From assembly GCA_028829895.1 (NCBI GenBank), contig CM054178.1, positions 23,045,701-23,109,700 of the forward strand: DNA of 64,000 nucleotides. The letters run 5' to 3'. The notes beneath the pieces were generated by a model. It made no database searches. It saw nothing but the letters and a program-made list of their open reading frames with translations, and was not told where the DNA came from. Shown here piece after piece: positions 44,536 through 58,745 of the stretch. Positions within the stretch are counted from its first letter, which is position 1. Every line of letters starts with the position of its first letter. The DNA comes from Sinotaia quadrata (Eukaryota > Mollusca > Gastropoda > Architaenioglossa > Viviparidae). The position numbers and the translations under genes are program-made.

Positions 44536-47402
44536 GCCAAGCAACATACGGCTACGATACAGAAGTTCACTGTGTAACTCGCCTGAGACCAGATCGCAAG
44601 AGAGAAAAGAAAGAAAAGAGTACACGTACAAGAAAACACGGCAATGCGTTGGTGATGATTAAAACTACACTTCACATCAATAAGAAAGATGACAACCCGA
44701 TTGTAATATGTGTACATGTAATTTGATGTCTTCATTGCCATTTAGGTGTAAGAGAAAACAAAGATAAATGCCACTCCCAATGTATTTTTACACCATCGGT
44801 ACATTAGAAAAGAAAAGTACAAAAAGATATTTTTCAAGTTCGGCAGTTATATCACCTTGAGTATGCCTTTAAAATTTGACTTCACACATAATTTTGATAG
44901 AGGTAAATATGTTTTCGTTCAAGATATTAAAGGAACTGATTGTTCACTCAGAAATGAAAACAGGTTTGCAAGTTGCCTATTACACTGGCGAAGACTCATT
45001 TTCTCGACATATAACCTTTCTAGCTCAGCTTGATGCAAAGAAAAAAAAAACTGCAGACACTAAAAATAAATTATAAAAAGTTATGGTAGACATAATTGGG
45101 ATACGCTTCAACGAGAACGACAACCAATCTTCTTTTTTTTATTTTTTAAAGCAGTTAACTATTTCCTTGCAAGCCAAGATGTGACTATTAGATCAGCACG
45201 AGATCAAAATGAGATTTTAAAAAAAGAACGCTAATTTAAGTGCCCATCCAAGCACACCTGGGTAAAATATAAAATGTTTGTGTTTCATGGAAGACGACTA
45301 TCGCCGATAAAAATTGAATTCAATTGTCCACGCTATTTACACCATTGTTCTTGGCAATTCTTTAGACCGCGGGGTGGGGGGTGGGGTATACATGTGAGTG
45401 AACTGTACAACCCGATTGGGTGCACCTTAAAGTGAAATGACGTCATTTGAAAGCTGTCCAGATGTTGGTGTTATGACACCAGAATTTAGAGTCAGCTACA
45501 ATGCATTATGATCAGTTCAACTCGGTTATTTGAAGCAATAAATGGAATGATGTATAAGCATTACTAAAATAAATATGCGGCCATAACCTATCCGGAGTGG
45601 TGGTGGGTTGCAGTATTAATCTCTTCGTGAACTTTAATACCAAATCAAAACGCAATTCGTCATGTATTTTTTTCTTTAATTACAAAACAGACGGTCCCAT
45701 TCTATCAGCAAACTGCAAATGACGTCATTTCTACAAGAGAATTCAGCTGCGTCATCTTTTCGGCACGTGTTTACCTTTTTCCCCCTTCCCTTATAATATG
45801 TTGATAGCAGAAAAGTTTTCACTTAGTTCATGATTTCATCTAAGCTTCTTGTGTGTCGGACTAAATTTGTTCGTCCCCATTTTAAAACTTAATAATTATA
45901 TACTTCGTTAAATGTTAACGTGACATGACTTTCGGATACTGTGCAAGATGATATTTCTGTAAGTAACAGAGTTAAAATAACAACTCACATAAAGAATATG
46001 CTAGAACTTGCTGATGTATAATCCTAACCAATCCAGAGTGGATGAGTAATTTTTGCTATCCAATGGTTTAAGGTTTACAAATAAGGAACTAGCCAATGGG
46101 TAGAGACTGAAACTTGCCTGCTGAAGAAAACTTTATATTCAAATTACTTTGATTTTGATATAACTCAAGTCCTGCCATTAATGGTAACTGATCAATTGAG
46201 AGAGAATGGACTTAGAAATATTTTGTACCTTTGCAATTGATATGCTATATTACCACAACATACTGTGGCCTAGGAAAGAGAGGAGTCGCTACAAAGCCAG
46301 ATCTGTTCCTAGTGAGTACTTTTTGCAGGAATATTAAATGGCTCCCGTTTATTTAATGTAAGGATTATTAAGTGAAAATACTATTATTTCGACAATTGTG
46401 AATTATTATACTTGTATGTAATATGTTAAACACATGATATTGTTTCTAGCAGAAACATGTTCAAAATTATGTAGTAGTTATTATGTTGCATGGAGGTATC
46501 AGGCTAATAAATACAGTTGCAGGAATTGTAAGTTCAGAATGATTGTAAGAAAGAATTAAACTTGGAATTTAGCATTGCCCTCTGATATGTATCAGAAGCC
46601 TCTTTCCATTTCTTCTTGTACACCTGTGGTGAATTTGAGAAGTCTCCATCCTAGAGTGTGGCAGTTGTGATGATTCACTGCACCCCACTTGTGTGCATTG
46701 GCAAGTGTGTCCGACTTCTATGTGGAACTTTATAGCAAAAGGAGTGCTAGAAGTTTATTATTGTGATTTCCTACTCAGAAGCTAATATGGTGAACGTGTA
46801 CCTAGATTCGTCTCATGGGATCTACAGCATTGGAACATTCTACATGTGCCTAGCAGAGCAGTTAAAAATTTGGAATAATACTGGATGGATGGAGGCTTGT
46901 TAAAGATAAATAAAGATGGATATTTATTTCAACTTTAGTAAGAAGTTTCCATCTGCAGAAACATTATGCGACAATAAATCGTCTATCTTATTATTATGTA
47001 AAGAGCATAGTTTTACAACACCCTTATAATCCGCCAAGTGAGAGACATTGGTCTTGTGGGAGAATTATTAATAACCATAAATTAAGATTCTCAATCATTT
47101 GTAATTGTTTATATGTGGTTAATTAATAAATAATAATCATAACCAGTAACAAAGGGGTGCATGTCACACCTTGCTTATTTGATGCTAAGAAAGTTTTCAT
47201 TTATTGATGGTTCCAGCTTAATTACTTGCTTATTTGAAGCTGGAAAAGTTTTCATTTATTCACGATTTCATGCAAGATATAGCGACTTACTCTACACTGC
47301 TTGAGAAAGTTTGAATTAGTAAGATGTATGGCTCGTTAGTCACTCTGACGTCACACAGTATCCTTCTAACAGTACCCTCTACTAGACGCTTCCCTTAGAA
47401 GC

Positions 47403-47406
<4 letters not shown>
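44536..47406. other. No gene recognised; two identical bZIP palindromes
   Basis: Mostly AT-rich. The perfect 14-bp palindrome AAATGACGTCATTT occurs at 45435-45448 and again at 45717-45730. No coding family was recognised on either strand. Confidence 0.45.

Positions 47407-47472
<66 letters not shown>
47407..47472. repeat. (CA)n microsatellite
   Basis: Uninterrupted CA dinucleotides of about 66 bp. Confidence 0.97.
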
Positions 47473-47473
<1 letters not shown>

Positions 47474-47625
47474 CACATGCATACACCCTTACACACAATG
47501 CAATTATTTTCACAGGCATTAGTAAATTGTAGTAAATGTGTTATTTTGCTGGGAGATGGGCAAGATGTTAATTATCCACCACCCTGAGCCTGCCCGTAAT
47601 CTTAGGCTAATCCCCAAAACACATC

Positions 47626-47752
47626 TTATGGCTGGCCATACGTGTTAGAAAGATGAAGGATAGATAACATAGAACAGAAGAGTGATAGTTATGGCTGGCC
47701 ATACGTGTTAGAAAGATGAATGATAGACCACGTAGAATAGAAGAGTAATAGT
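47626..47752. repeat. 63-bp direct duplication
   Basis: TTATGGCTGGCCATACGTGT starts at 47626 and 47689; the copies differ at a few bases. Confidence 0.9.
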
Positions 47753-48949
47753 TCTAGATGATAGCTCGAGCCCCCTGTTACAAACAGCCATGATATTATG
47801 TAAATACAGGTGACAGACTACAACATTTAACATGTAAGTGAGTCACGCTAACACTAGTGATCTAAGTATCAACAATAAATGTATTCAACAAGAAATAACA
47901 TAAGACATCATGATTATATATAGCAAATACTTCAACAGTTACAATTAGTATTTATATATATATTATTTAAGTTCATAATTATGACCATGTGGTGTTGTAA
48001 GAGAATGTTCATTTGACTGTAGTAGTTATTTGGTTTGTTCATATGAGTGAACTATAAATGGATTTATAAGAGAACACTGAATGTTTCTGAGTGAACTCTA
48101 AAAGTACTTTGACTAAAGTTCAAATGAATTTAATGGTATCTTGAATGAAGCCGTGCAATTGTTGACTTTATAAATACAAAACTTTAGTCTTTAGGATCCC
48201 AGTGAATGTCATCAGCAGACATGCATGCAATCCGTTGAACCGGTCCTTGGCTCGTAGGTCATTCTGCTCTGTATTCTTTGCAGTTCAACGCTCAACAACT
48301 GAGATAATGTCTCAGATAAAGTGCCAATCTGCCGATAAAATACACAACATCCTACTGAATGACCTTGTGGTAACCAGTGGTTACCATGTATATTTTCATG
48401 TCTGAGAGAGAGAGAGTGGCCTGAAGTCGTTTGTGACAAGAATGGACTAGTAGTAAAAGTGACCCCTTTGTATGCGACAGCTATTATGACTACAGCTACG
48501 CAGCCTAGCATATTATGTCAAGGAAAAGATTCCTGGGCCTGTGTCATTGCCAAGTGCACATTGGGTATGCTGCTATCCAGCCCGTCAACGCGAGCTTTAA
48601 GAGGCTTGACCTCCACTATAGCTAAAATAATTTTTGACCTCTACTATAGCTAAAATAATTTATCATTATTGCACTGTCAATGAACCAATGACTATTTCAG
48701 AACGTTTTCCGAGATTCATACCAGGTCATCACGATGATGAATAGAAAATTGATGTTCTATTATCTTATTTATATATTACCAATCATTATTACACTTTTAG
48801 TTAACGTTTATTATTATTAAATAGGTGCCACTAGCAAACCACAGAGTAGCTTATTTATCGTGACCACCCACTTTACCAGACGTCACACAGGCACACAGTT
48901 AACAACTCAATAGATACAGGTATACACGGTAACGAAACAACAGATGCGG
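47753..48949. other. No gene recognised
   Basis: Intergenic. It includes a 27-bp direct duplication at about 48609-48661 (ACTATAGCTAAAATAATTT). Open frames at 48202-48653 show no family. Confidence 0.4.
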
Positions 48950-49275
48950 GTATGAATGGTAACGAATCACAGGCATACATTATAAAGAAACACAGGCATA
49001 CACAGTAACGAATCACAGGCATACATTATAAACACAGGCATACACAGTAACGAATCACAGGCATACATTATAAAGAAACACAGGCATACACAGTAACGAA
49101 TCACAGGCATACATGGAATCAAAACACCCTAAACAGGAATGCACGAAAACAAAACAACAGACAAACTAGCAAAGACAGGACTCACACTCTATATCCCAAA
49201 CATAATCCCGTCTTCAAACATAATAAACATAATCCCGTCTTCAAACATAATAAACATAATCCCGTCTTCAAACAA
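48950..49275. repeat. Two short tandem arrays
   Basis: 48950-49115: about 45-bp units with CACAGGCATACACAGTAACG and CATACATTATAAA. 49197-49275: 27-bp units CATAATCCCGTCTTCAAACA, 3 copies. Confidence 0.85.
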
Positions 49276-50112
49276 AACGCAGTAAAGTGAAATATCATAT
49301 GGATAGCAATGCAGCCCAGACGTCGCCTACCACAACAAGACAAAGTTTCAAAACACTGAAAGATTTACAAAACCCCCAAGACATGACCAAGCTAAGGTAT
49401 CAGAGTTTAGATTAGGTTCTGAATATATTAACCCCTATTTTACCACCACCACCAAAAAAAATAAGTAACATGTACCATTTTCAATCCCTTTTCACACATA
49501 CGCCCAAAGGACTCCAAATTTACACACAATACTCAACTCAAAGCAATCGCCAATGGCAGTAACAAAAAAAAAAAAAAGCTAATATACTGAAAAAAATATC
49601 CTAGGACATCCAATTCACCATCCTTCATTCTTTTATTTGTTAATTATTGTTTTTAATTACAGAGCTTTGACACACGAGTACTAAGCACATGTGTCATGAC
49701 TTTCATCTATCATCCAGTCGACACCCCTCCCCGCTGGCCCAATATATATTTTCTTTATACCCTAAATCCACCCCTCTCAAGAAGCTTTGTATCCGCCCGC
49801 AGTATCAACGATTAGAAGTGGACGTAGAGCCCCTTTCATCCATCCATCCATCCAGATAAGACAGACAGCGAGGGAACTGTTCTTTATGATTTCAGAATAA
49901 TCCAAACTACACTATTCTAAACTCTCTAAAGGGTTTTCTTGTCTTAGTATATTTTAGAAGGCAAGATAGAAGTTATTTATAAATCTATTTATAAATCTAA
50001 AGTTATTTATAAATCTAGAGACTGAATAGAGAACACGCACAATTTTCGTTAATATCAACTGACAAATGTGAAGAATCAGAGGACACGCTGCGTTAACTAC
50101 ATGTATAATGAT
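49276..50112. other. No gene recognised; possible transposon end
   Basis: At about 49725-49802 the minus strand reads GCGGGCGGATACAAAGC, GGGGTGGATTTAGGG and GGCCAGCGGGG, similar to ends of some DNA transposons. This is not enough for a firm call. Confidence 0.3.
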
Positions 50113-50278
50113 ATGCGACAATTACAACCCCAGTGTCATTAAAACTTTATTAAAACTCATTGTTTCCCAAGGTACTAAATTTGTATCCATTATATATATA
50201 TAATGTTATATGACAATTACAACCTTCAGTGTCATTAAAACTTTATTAAAACTCATTGTTTCCCAAGGTACTAAATTT
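50113..50278. repeat. Direct duplication of about 70-100 bp
   Basis: GTGTCATTAAAACTTTATTA and TTGTTTCCCAAGGTACTAAA occur in both halves, with a variable TATATATA-bearing middle. Confidence 0.88.
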
Positions 50279-50299
50279 TTCTTTGCTAATTCTGTTTAT

Positions 50300-50640
50300 T
50301 AAACTAGACTATTTGTATCCGTGTTCATACTATTTATTGTACTAGATTATTTGTATCTGTGGTTAATACTATTTATTGTACTAGATTATTTGTATCTGTA
50401 TTAATACTATTTATTGTACTAGATTATTTGTATCTGTGTTAATACTATTTATTGTACTAGATTATATGTATCTGTGTTAATACTATTTATTTACTAGATT
50501 ATTTGTATCTGTGTTAATACTATTTATTTACTAGATTATTTGTATCTGTGTTAATACTATTTATTTACTAGATTATTTGTATCTGTGTTAATACTATTTA
50601 TTTACTAGATTATTTGTATCTGTGTTAATTCTGTATATTG
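50300..50640. repeat. 35-38-bp tandem repeat, about 9 copies
   Basis: Unit ACTAGATTATTTGTATCTGT then GTTAATACTATTTATT. A TGTA/none indel distinguishes left from right copies. Confidence 0.94.
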
Positions 50641-50920
50641 TACTGACTATTTGTTTCCGTACACGCTCAGTTATCTAGTACTCGATCAAATAGAATTTCC
50701 AACCATTTAGCATTAGTTCAAAAGAAATTGAGGTTATATATGTATGTTTATGCATGAATATATGTGTGTTATGCTTGTGTGTGTGTATGAGAGAGAGAAG
50801 TAAAGGTTTTGAAGTTTCTTTCATAGAGTACAGAAACATTCCTTTACGAATGCAATTACTGGCACCAGTCCATCAAAATGTATTTAACACTATCCGTGAT
50901 ATGTGTCGACATCATAAACA

Positions 50921-51275
50921 GTGTGCTTGAAGCTGGAACTGGCTGGCGTCATACTCTTGCTTCTGTGTGCTTGGAACTGGAACTGACGTCGTAAATTTAC
51001 TTCTGTGTTCTTGGAACTGGAACCGACGTCGTAAATTTACTTCTGTGTGTTTGGAACTGGAACCGACGTCGTAAATTTACTTCTGTGTGCTTGGAACTGG
51101 AACTGACGTCGTAAATTTACTTCTGTATGCTTGGAACTGGAACTGACGTCGTAAATTTACTTCTCTGTGACTGGAGCTGGAACTGACGTCGTAAATTTAC
51201 TTCTGTGTGCTTGGTGCTGGAACTGACGTCGTAAGCTTACTTCTGTGTGACTGGAGCTGGAAGTGACGTCTTACA
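50921..51275. repeat. 40-bp tandem repeat, about 8-9 copies, each with TGACGTC
   Basis: Unit GTGTGCTTGGAACTGGAACT then GACGTCGTAAATTTACTTCT. The first copy is divergent and most others differ by one to three bases. Confidence 0.94.
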
Positions 51276-52672
51276 GAGGGGAAAAATATGGTTAGTTATA
51301 TGTTTGGGTGAGGTCAACCCTATCAAAGAACTTGTGGAACACTCAGTGATAGATTTTTAGCGCCTAGCAGAGATTCTACTTAATAAGTATCTAAGAAAAA
51401 TAATCTAATAAAAATAACCCAATAAAAAGAGTGAAATCATGAGGTCTGGAATGTTTAACCCATGGCAGTATTGCAAAGAAATTATGGCACCTTTCGCCAA
51501 GATGTCACTTAATGGATCGACTTCCTTTTCATAAGGGAAGAATCCTTATTGGTGGTGGGTATCATTTATGATGATCTCACCTCATGGGAACGTCGGGTTA
51601 AGGTAAGGTACAAAAATGGGTCACGCCTTGTCATCTTGAGAATGGTGTCGCATTTCGAAATCTGTCACCTTTCAGCAGATGACATGTGTTCTCTTTTTTC
51701 GAAAATGAACTACAAAATTTAATCACGTGACTCCAGTTTTAATGTCACTTCATATTATTGTTGATTTCTTGTCAAATCCAATCAAATCTCGTGGACTATG
51801 AACCGTGCAAACTTTCTAAACCAATGAATTGATCAGAACATTGCAATGTTTATTTTTGTCAAGCAAAATGTAATCACTGAATATTAGTAACCACTCAAGA
51901 CTAGTATTATAAACCACTCAAAATCGATACCAATGTCCACAAAATCAACAAAACTTACATATACTTAAATACCTTTCTTTTCTTTTTAAAGGTTACGTAT
52001 TTTGACATTTTGTTTCATATTAAGAGTGAACTGTCTAATTACTTTGGCCAGTCAGCAGTAATATAAATATGTTATATTCAAATGTCGAATAAATACTTAA
52101 TTTGTCTCCCTTTTTCTTTAATTTAACCCTGCTTTTTCACAAGCTGTGGAGTCTCAGCTGTTATGTTTTGGAAAATGTGACATACTTTTTAAAAATTCCC
52201 GAGGGCAAATTAAACAATAGCAAGCAAAGAAACCAAACAAAAATTAAACTAATCCTTTCTTGAATTTACATTTTAAAAAGGATTGACGTCTAGGGAAACA
52301 GCAACTGAAATCATTTATTTTTCATCAAAAACAATTTAGTCATCTTGCGAAACTCTTCTTGATCTTGTCCTGCAAGCTGATAAGTATTACGTCCTACTTC
52401 CCTTCTTGTTTTCTTTGCCGTTGTTACTTTCTTTCAATATTTTTCTAATGGCCTTCTTCATTTCCTTTTGTTTGTAAATGTAATTTTATTCAACGTTTGC
52501 TCTGCATGAAATAAAATTCCTGTGCAATTTTTTTCTTCCCCCCTCACTTCACTGTCGCCATCTTGTATCCACACAAAAGAGCATTGCTTAAATGTGAAAT
52601 GAAGTCACTGAATCAACATTTAAATTTTAAAACAAAATTAAAAAATAACGTCAGTGAAACATAAGCTGGGTG
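51276..52672. other. No gene recognised
   Basis: AT-rich. Around 51480-51720 there are scattered short GC-richer strings without a recognisable coding frame. Confidence 0.45.
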
Positions 52673-52928
52673 TGTCAGACTCCGTGACATCCAAGCGCGC
52701 ATACCAGGTATGGTGTACGAACCAGTCAAAGTTCAGTATTCAGTCCATATTGAATTCTGTTTTGTATACAGTACAAATACTTACATACAGTATAAAGCTT
52801 TGTCAGACTCCGTGACATCCAAGCGCGCATACCAGGTATGGTGTCCGAACCAGTCAAAGTTCAGTATTCAGTCCATATTGAATTCTGCTTTGTATACAGT
52901 ACAAGTACTTACATACAGTATAAAGCTT
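52673..52928. repeat. 128-bp direct duplication, 2 copies
   Basis: TGTCAGACTCCGTGACATCC starts at 52673 and 52801; the 128-bp copies differ at about three or four positions, implying a recent event. Confidence 0.96.
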
Positions 52929-53319
52929 ACGTTAAACACAGAAGATACTTCGGATGAAGTATACTGGAAGCGCTCTCACTAAACAAGTCAGTCATTCCAT
53001 CAGTCAGCAGTGAAGGAATGTCATAGCTAACAATCGAGGTAGAATGGAAGATTTTAGAAGTGACTTCCGGCTATAATTGACAGCAATGACGAGTCGTCTC
53101 CTCATTCTTGCAATCCGAATCGATCGTAGTTCAGTTTTCAGCTGAACGCGCACACACACACACACACTCTCTCTCTCTCTTTCGCTCTGCATTTATCTTT
53201 TCTTTAAATGCTACAACCACAATAAAATATTAAAACAACAAACAACAAAAATAATGACTTCGAGTCATTTCATTGGACAACCACAAGCCAAAAGAAAAGT
53301 AATATAACAAGCGACACTG

Positions 53320-53700
53320 ACTATAGACTGACTGTACGCTAGCTTTGTACGTACTAACTATAGACTGATTGCATGTTAATTTGTAAGTATAGATTCAATG
53401 TAGGCTAATTTTACATGTTTTGATTATAGACTGACTGTACGTTAAGCTTATATGTACTATCTACTGTCTATAGACTGACTGCACGTTAACTTTGTACGTG
53501 TAGTGACTATAAACTGACTACGTTGACTGTGAGTATACTGACTATAAACTGATTATACGTTAACTTTGTACGTGAACTGACTAGTAAGTTAAATATGTGA
53601 GTATACTAACTATAAACTGATTATACGTTAATTTTGTATGTATACTGACTAAACGTTAACTTTGTGTGTATAGTGACTATAAACTGACTGCATGTTACTA
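53320..53700. repeat. Degenerate tandem array of about 40-bp units
   Basis: Many variants of GACTATAAACTGACT and TACGTTAACTTTGTACGTG. Unit boundaries are blurred by indels. Confidence 0.75.
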
Positions 53701-56700
53701 CATGTGCCTAAGTTGTCAGTCGCCAAGGGCCTGCTGTCACGAAGATAGCGGTTATAATGACAGACATATGATAATTATGGCGTACTTATTGTTTCCGTTT
53801 TGTACGTTATGCATGCGGCAACAAACCATTGGTATTGACACATCCCTCCCCCAATGCGTTTAAATCTGCAAACAGATAATATAACCAAAAGTGAGAGCAA
53901 ACAACTGTGATACTGTCAATAACAATGGTTTGTTGCTACACAATTTACATACTTGAGTTTTAACATTCGATTGGATGCAAAAAATATTTCCACTTAAATT
54001 TGGATTGTTTTGTAAGTGTTTTATGTGAATTTATACTCAAATGAGGTGACATACTTTAGCAAGCACTGACTTTTAATGTAATCCGACGGGAGCAGTAAAA
54101 TTCGCCGCCAGCCTTAACCTAATCCGAGAGCCATGCTTTCGAGATATTTACTCGGGTTTGCTGACAGGACAAACATCTCAGAAAGTGCAGTAAGTGTAAC
54201 CACTCACTTGAAACGGGCGCACAGACTTAATGGCAACAATTACGGTTGGGTTTGCAAAGAATAAAATGACAAGATTAAAGTAAAGAAGTAACTATTCACT
54301 GGAGCTCCTACACATACACTTCTTACTGAAACAATCCACCCATATTTTTTTCTAACGTGCTTCAAGATCAAAGTGCTTGCTGTTGAATGTAGATGGACGA
54401 AATCTAAGTGACGTGTGCAAAATGTATCTTTTATGTGATATTCCTTTGACATTATTTATCTTAAGAACTGTGTTCATTGCGCACGACACGATGCTCACTA
54501 ATATAGGTCAGTCCTGTGAATATGTTTTCAAACAAACAATCCGAACTAAACTAAAAGTAATCTTTTCACCAAATTGAATGCTAAAACTTGAATATTAAAA
54601 CTGCATCGATCCCTTAATACACATCAATCACAAAATAGAAATGCTAACGATCAGCCGGAAATAGGTGTCGCTGTGTACATCGACTTGGAGCAGCAAAAAT
54701 TTTGAAACTTTCCTTAGCGATAATTCAGCATATGGATGTTACGTTTCCAGTATTTATTTATAGACCCTGCCCTAGAATAATTAAGGATTTTAAATATAAT
54801 TAATTCCTTCTCTCATATTCTATGCAGACTGGTTGCTCAATTTACTATTTGACTAATTAAAAGTGTGTCTTGTAGTCAGACAACAAATTTACAAACTAAT
54901 AAACTGCGAACTTTAGCTAGATTGAAAACCGTTAAATTCCTCTAAATTAATATGCATTCGTTATCAACATTCTGCTCATTCGCCCCCATTCAATCTAAGA
55001 AGAAATCTATAGGTCTATTATGCATAAAAATTAACTACTAAGAGGTTTTAACAAAGAAAATAAGATTTAATAAAGTTTTAACAAGTTAACAATGATCAAA
55101 TACGAGCGCGAATAGTCTATTTCTCGATTCTTTGCGCGTACATGCTTTATCGGTTAACTAATGAATTGCCATCAACTGTCTTTTCGATATTTGCATAAAC
55201 ACTGAGTTATACTCAGCTGATTGTCTGTATCTGCCTGGTCTCTTTTACTCAGTCAGCCAGTCTATTTTCACAGTTTCACTACAGCGACGACGCACGTGGC
55301 ATCTAGGAAGGTGTTCCTTTATGTTGCTAGTGAACTTGAATTCCAGTGGCGTGGACCCTCAGAAATGAACTCACACGTTGAGCTCAGACCAGTTAGTACC
55401 AGACGAACAAGGCAAGGCAAAATGCAAAGCCAAAGCAAGGCAAGGCAAACGTAAAGCCAGGGTAAAGCCAGGGCCGACCTAGAGAAGTAACGTGCTCTAA
55501 TGTAATTTCAATTTAACACGTTCCTACTCAAGCATGTCCCAGTTTAAAATGCGCTGAATAAGAGTTCCGACCTCGCGTCGTTTTACAATTAGATTTAGAA
55601 AAAATGTAGTCATCTCAGCGTGTTCCATTTAACAGCATGACGTATGAAGCAATAAAATAGTTACAACGTTAAATTAATGTTCATACAAAAAGGGGTAATT
55701 CAAACCAACAAAGCGCTTCACAATTTACAGTTAAAATTACACGCAATAATTGAATTACATGAGGAATTCATATCGAGCACAAGCATTCTGGCTCTTAGTG
55801 AATTAAAACAATATAAATTAAAGTTACAAATGGAAAAAAGAGTTACGATAAATTTATATTCCATAACTTATAGGTTTTTCAGCCATTTCCCTGGACCATG
55901 CTCAAGCATATATGGAAATAATATAATACATAGCACAAATACATATTTATAATCAAGATAGGCAAAATACTATCAGATAAAATGGTACCTTTTTATGAGA
56001 AGTCGAAGGTATCTTGGTTCTCATCTGCTGTCGGCTGCCTCATGACCCGAGTTAGCTGATGGAAATAGCTGATGTGTTCTCGAAGTAAAGGGAACGGAAG
56101 CGCGTACCCATATTTATAGAAAAGCATAATGCGTATCACGTGACTGATCGCGAAGTATGTAGTTGGTTCGAGAATCTGGACAATGGACCTAAAGTTACAT
56201 AACATCTTGACCTGTTCTAGAAGCATCTCGAAAAAGGAAGCTTTGAACAAAGGAGCCAAGGGTTTCAAATTTCAAATTTGAAGTAAACAAGACAAGTAGG
56301 TCACCAAGTCGGACATTTTTATCAGACTGTGACAATGGATAATAAAACAACAAAGAATTATCATAAAGCGATTTATTGCTTTTAAAACAAGATCGATTTT
56401 AAGACATAATGCCTACGGACGTGGTATTATGTGTCGTGCGCAAAAAGTGATGCATTTATCAGTTAATCAACAAACCTTTTAGCATATATAACACTTATGA
56501 CTTTGTGTATCTATGTAATATTATTTCTAACTTCAGGAATTGTGTCACTCGTAGTAATATAAACTCTCCCCATGTGAAGGTCCATAAGGTCTCCATTTTC
56601 ACAATATCAGGTAATCAAGTTACTAACGTTTAGCAGGTGATCAAATTACTATCTTCCAACTGGTGATCAAATGACTGTTTTGTAATAGGTGAAATGAATT

Positions 56701-58391
56701 ATTTATCTAATTTCTAGATTTTCACAATAAGCACTCACTGGTTTAGTAGTTTAAAGTCAATTTTCCTGTTCTGGATGATTGTTATTCATTTTTTTTTTAA
56801 ATCAACAAATAAAAGTGAAGCATCAATTACAATTTAGACATACGTCAGGTAAACAAAACAAACTGGCGCCTTTAATTGTAGGCCTATATTGTCGTGGCTA
56901 ATCACACTCTGTTGAATGATTAAATTATGTAAGTACGCATGTATATTATATACTTCCATATTTATCCTCGGAATAAGAATGGAGAATACAAAACAATTTT
57001 AGTGCAATTAAAATGCAAGGCCCTATACAAGGACTTTAATCAAAAGTGTCAGGTGTCAAGCAAGGCAACAAGCCTTAACAAAAACTAGACCTGCTATACA
57101 ATTCACGACTCTCATAATTATACTATTATGTTGAGAATCGTGAGGGTACAATTTCCGGGTTGAGTAATGCTAAGAGTATTGCAAGCAGAACAAATGTTCT
57201 CTCCCTTCTGGGAGGGTGGGAGAATTACCTCTATCGTCCCCACCTACACTCAAAACCTAATCTTGTGCAATGTTAACGGCGCCGTGGTATATAAGCTCTA
57301 ATTCGCAAAAATATTGCTGTCGTTTACTTACTCTTTCTCGTTCAGGCCGCGCAGTTATTCTCGACACTCATTCCACCACTACCAATTTAGCTGTTACGTC
57401 CAAGTAACTGCCATCCGTTTCGTTCACGACAAATAAAATTATAAGCAAAACGAGCTATCGTCCTTGTCGTTCGTTCTCGCTCGACCGCGTTTATCCAAAC
57501 AGCGCATTTATAAAGAGCGAGCTTCTTGTGTACTACACACAGTATATATTCTGTGCCAGAATACCATGTAGTGGTGAACACAACGCACGCACGCACACAC
57601 ATTCAGCTCGTCAACACGCTCATAAATACATGTATGCTCACCAGGTCCCAAAGAAATCCCCAAACTAGTCCGTCCGTGAATCAAGCAAGCATACGACTTC
57701 CCCCGAATACCAGCTAAGTGTGCCTTGTGGAAGGGACAGGTGCGGTGTTGACCGAAGAGGTTAGAAGAGCGGGCTGTTCAAACAAGACTGGAGACTCGTC
57801 CTCTGACTTCATTACCTTACTCGCACTTTATGGAGGAGCAGTTCCCAAGAGGGTTCGCAGGCGGGCGGGGCGACGTTGACACTCCGGACGGTTGGTTTCG
57901 TGAAAAGCTAACACCGAATTTGCCCTATGTTCACTTGTCTCTGGGTCATTGTTTCACGGCAGGCTTTAAACAATTTCAGTTTTTTAAAAGTTTTGTTTTG
58001 TTCCCTTCTTTCGGGATGAACTGGTAACCCTAACGAAGAGAAAAGAAATGTATATGTTAAACACATAAAAATGTAGAGCCATCTAGGCCTTTATAAAAAG
58101 ACATGAAAAGGAACGTAATGAAACTGTTTGAAACTGACAATCGGGGGTAAGCTGAATTATGAGTAGGCCCCTAACTTATAAAACGCAAACTAAACTGGTA
58201 TATATTGTCCTGCAACAAAGAATCAAAGGTCTTTTTGTTGCAATGCAGAGATTGCAGTTTTGCTTCAAACAGAACATGTGAATTTGGCGAATGACGTCAC
58301 TGAGTAGGAACATGTTCTGCAGCGAATCGCAACAGTTGCACTTCAGAACGCAGCAGTTGACAGTGTTCCAGTCACTGACGTGTAAAACATT
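53701..58391. other. No gene recognised over 4.7 kb
   Basis: AT-rich. TATATAAG at 57288-57295 (plus), followed by GC-richer DNA, resembles a core promoter but leads to no recognised ORF. The minus-strand open frame at 55993-56268 shows no known motif. The 23-mer core AGGTGTCAAGCAAGGCAACA occurs near 57047 and again near 59029. Confidence 0.4.
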
Positions 58392-58745
58392 CCATACAAA
58401 GCAGTGTGCATACTCAACACTATCCTCATCACCACGCTTACAGCAAAAGGCTTACGGGTATGCATACAAAGCAGTCTGCATACTCAACATTGTCCTCATC
58501 ACCACGCTTACAGTAAAAGGCTTACAGGTATGCATACAAAGCAGTCTGCATACTCAACATTGTCCTCATCACCACGCTTACAGTAAAAGGCTTACAGGTA
58601 TGCATACAAATCAGTCTGCATACTCAACATTGTCCTCATCACCACGCTTACAGCAAAAGGCTTACAGGTATGCATACAAAGCAGTTTGCATACTCAACAT
58701 TGTCCTCATCACCACGCTTACAGCAAAAGGCTTACGGGTATGCAT
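58392..58745. repeat. 70-bp minisatellite, about 5 copies
   Basis: Unit GTATGCATACAAAGCAGTCT then CATTGTCCTCATCACCACGC and AAAAGGCTTACAG. Copies differ at single bases. Open frames through it are repeat artefacts. Confidence 0.95.

Noticed and set aside
55993..56268. Minus-strand 91-residue ORF
   Set aside because: Readable composition but no known motif, splice sites or neighbouring exons.
57288..57295. TATATAAG core promoter on the plus strand
   Set aside because: No downstream coding sequence, factor array or initiator clear enough to support a gene.
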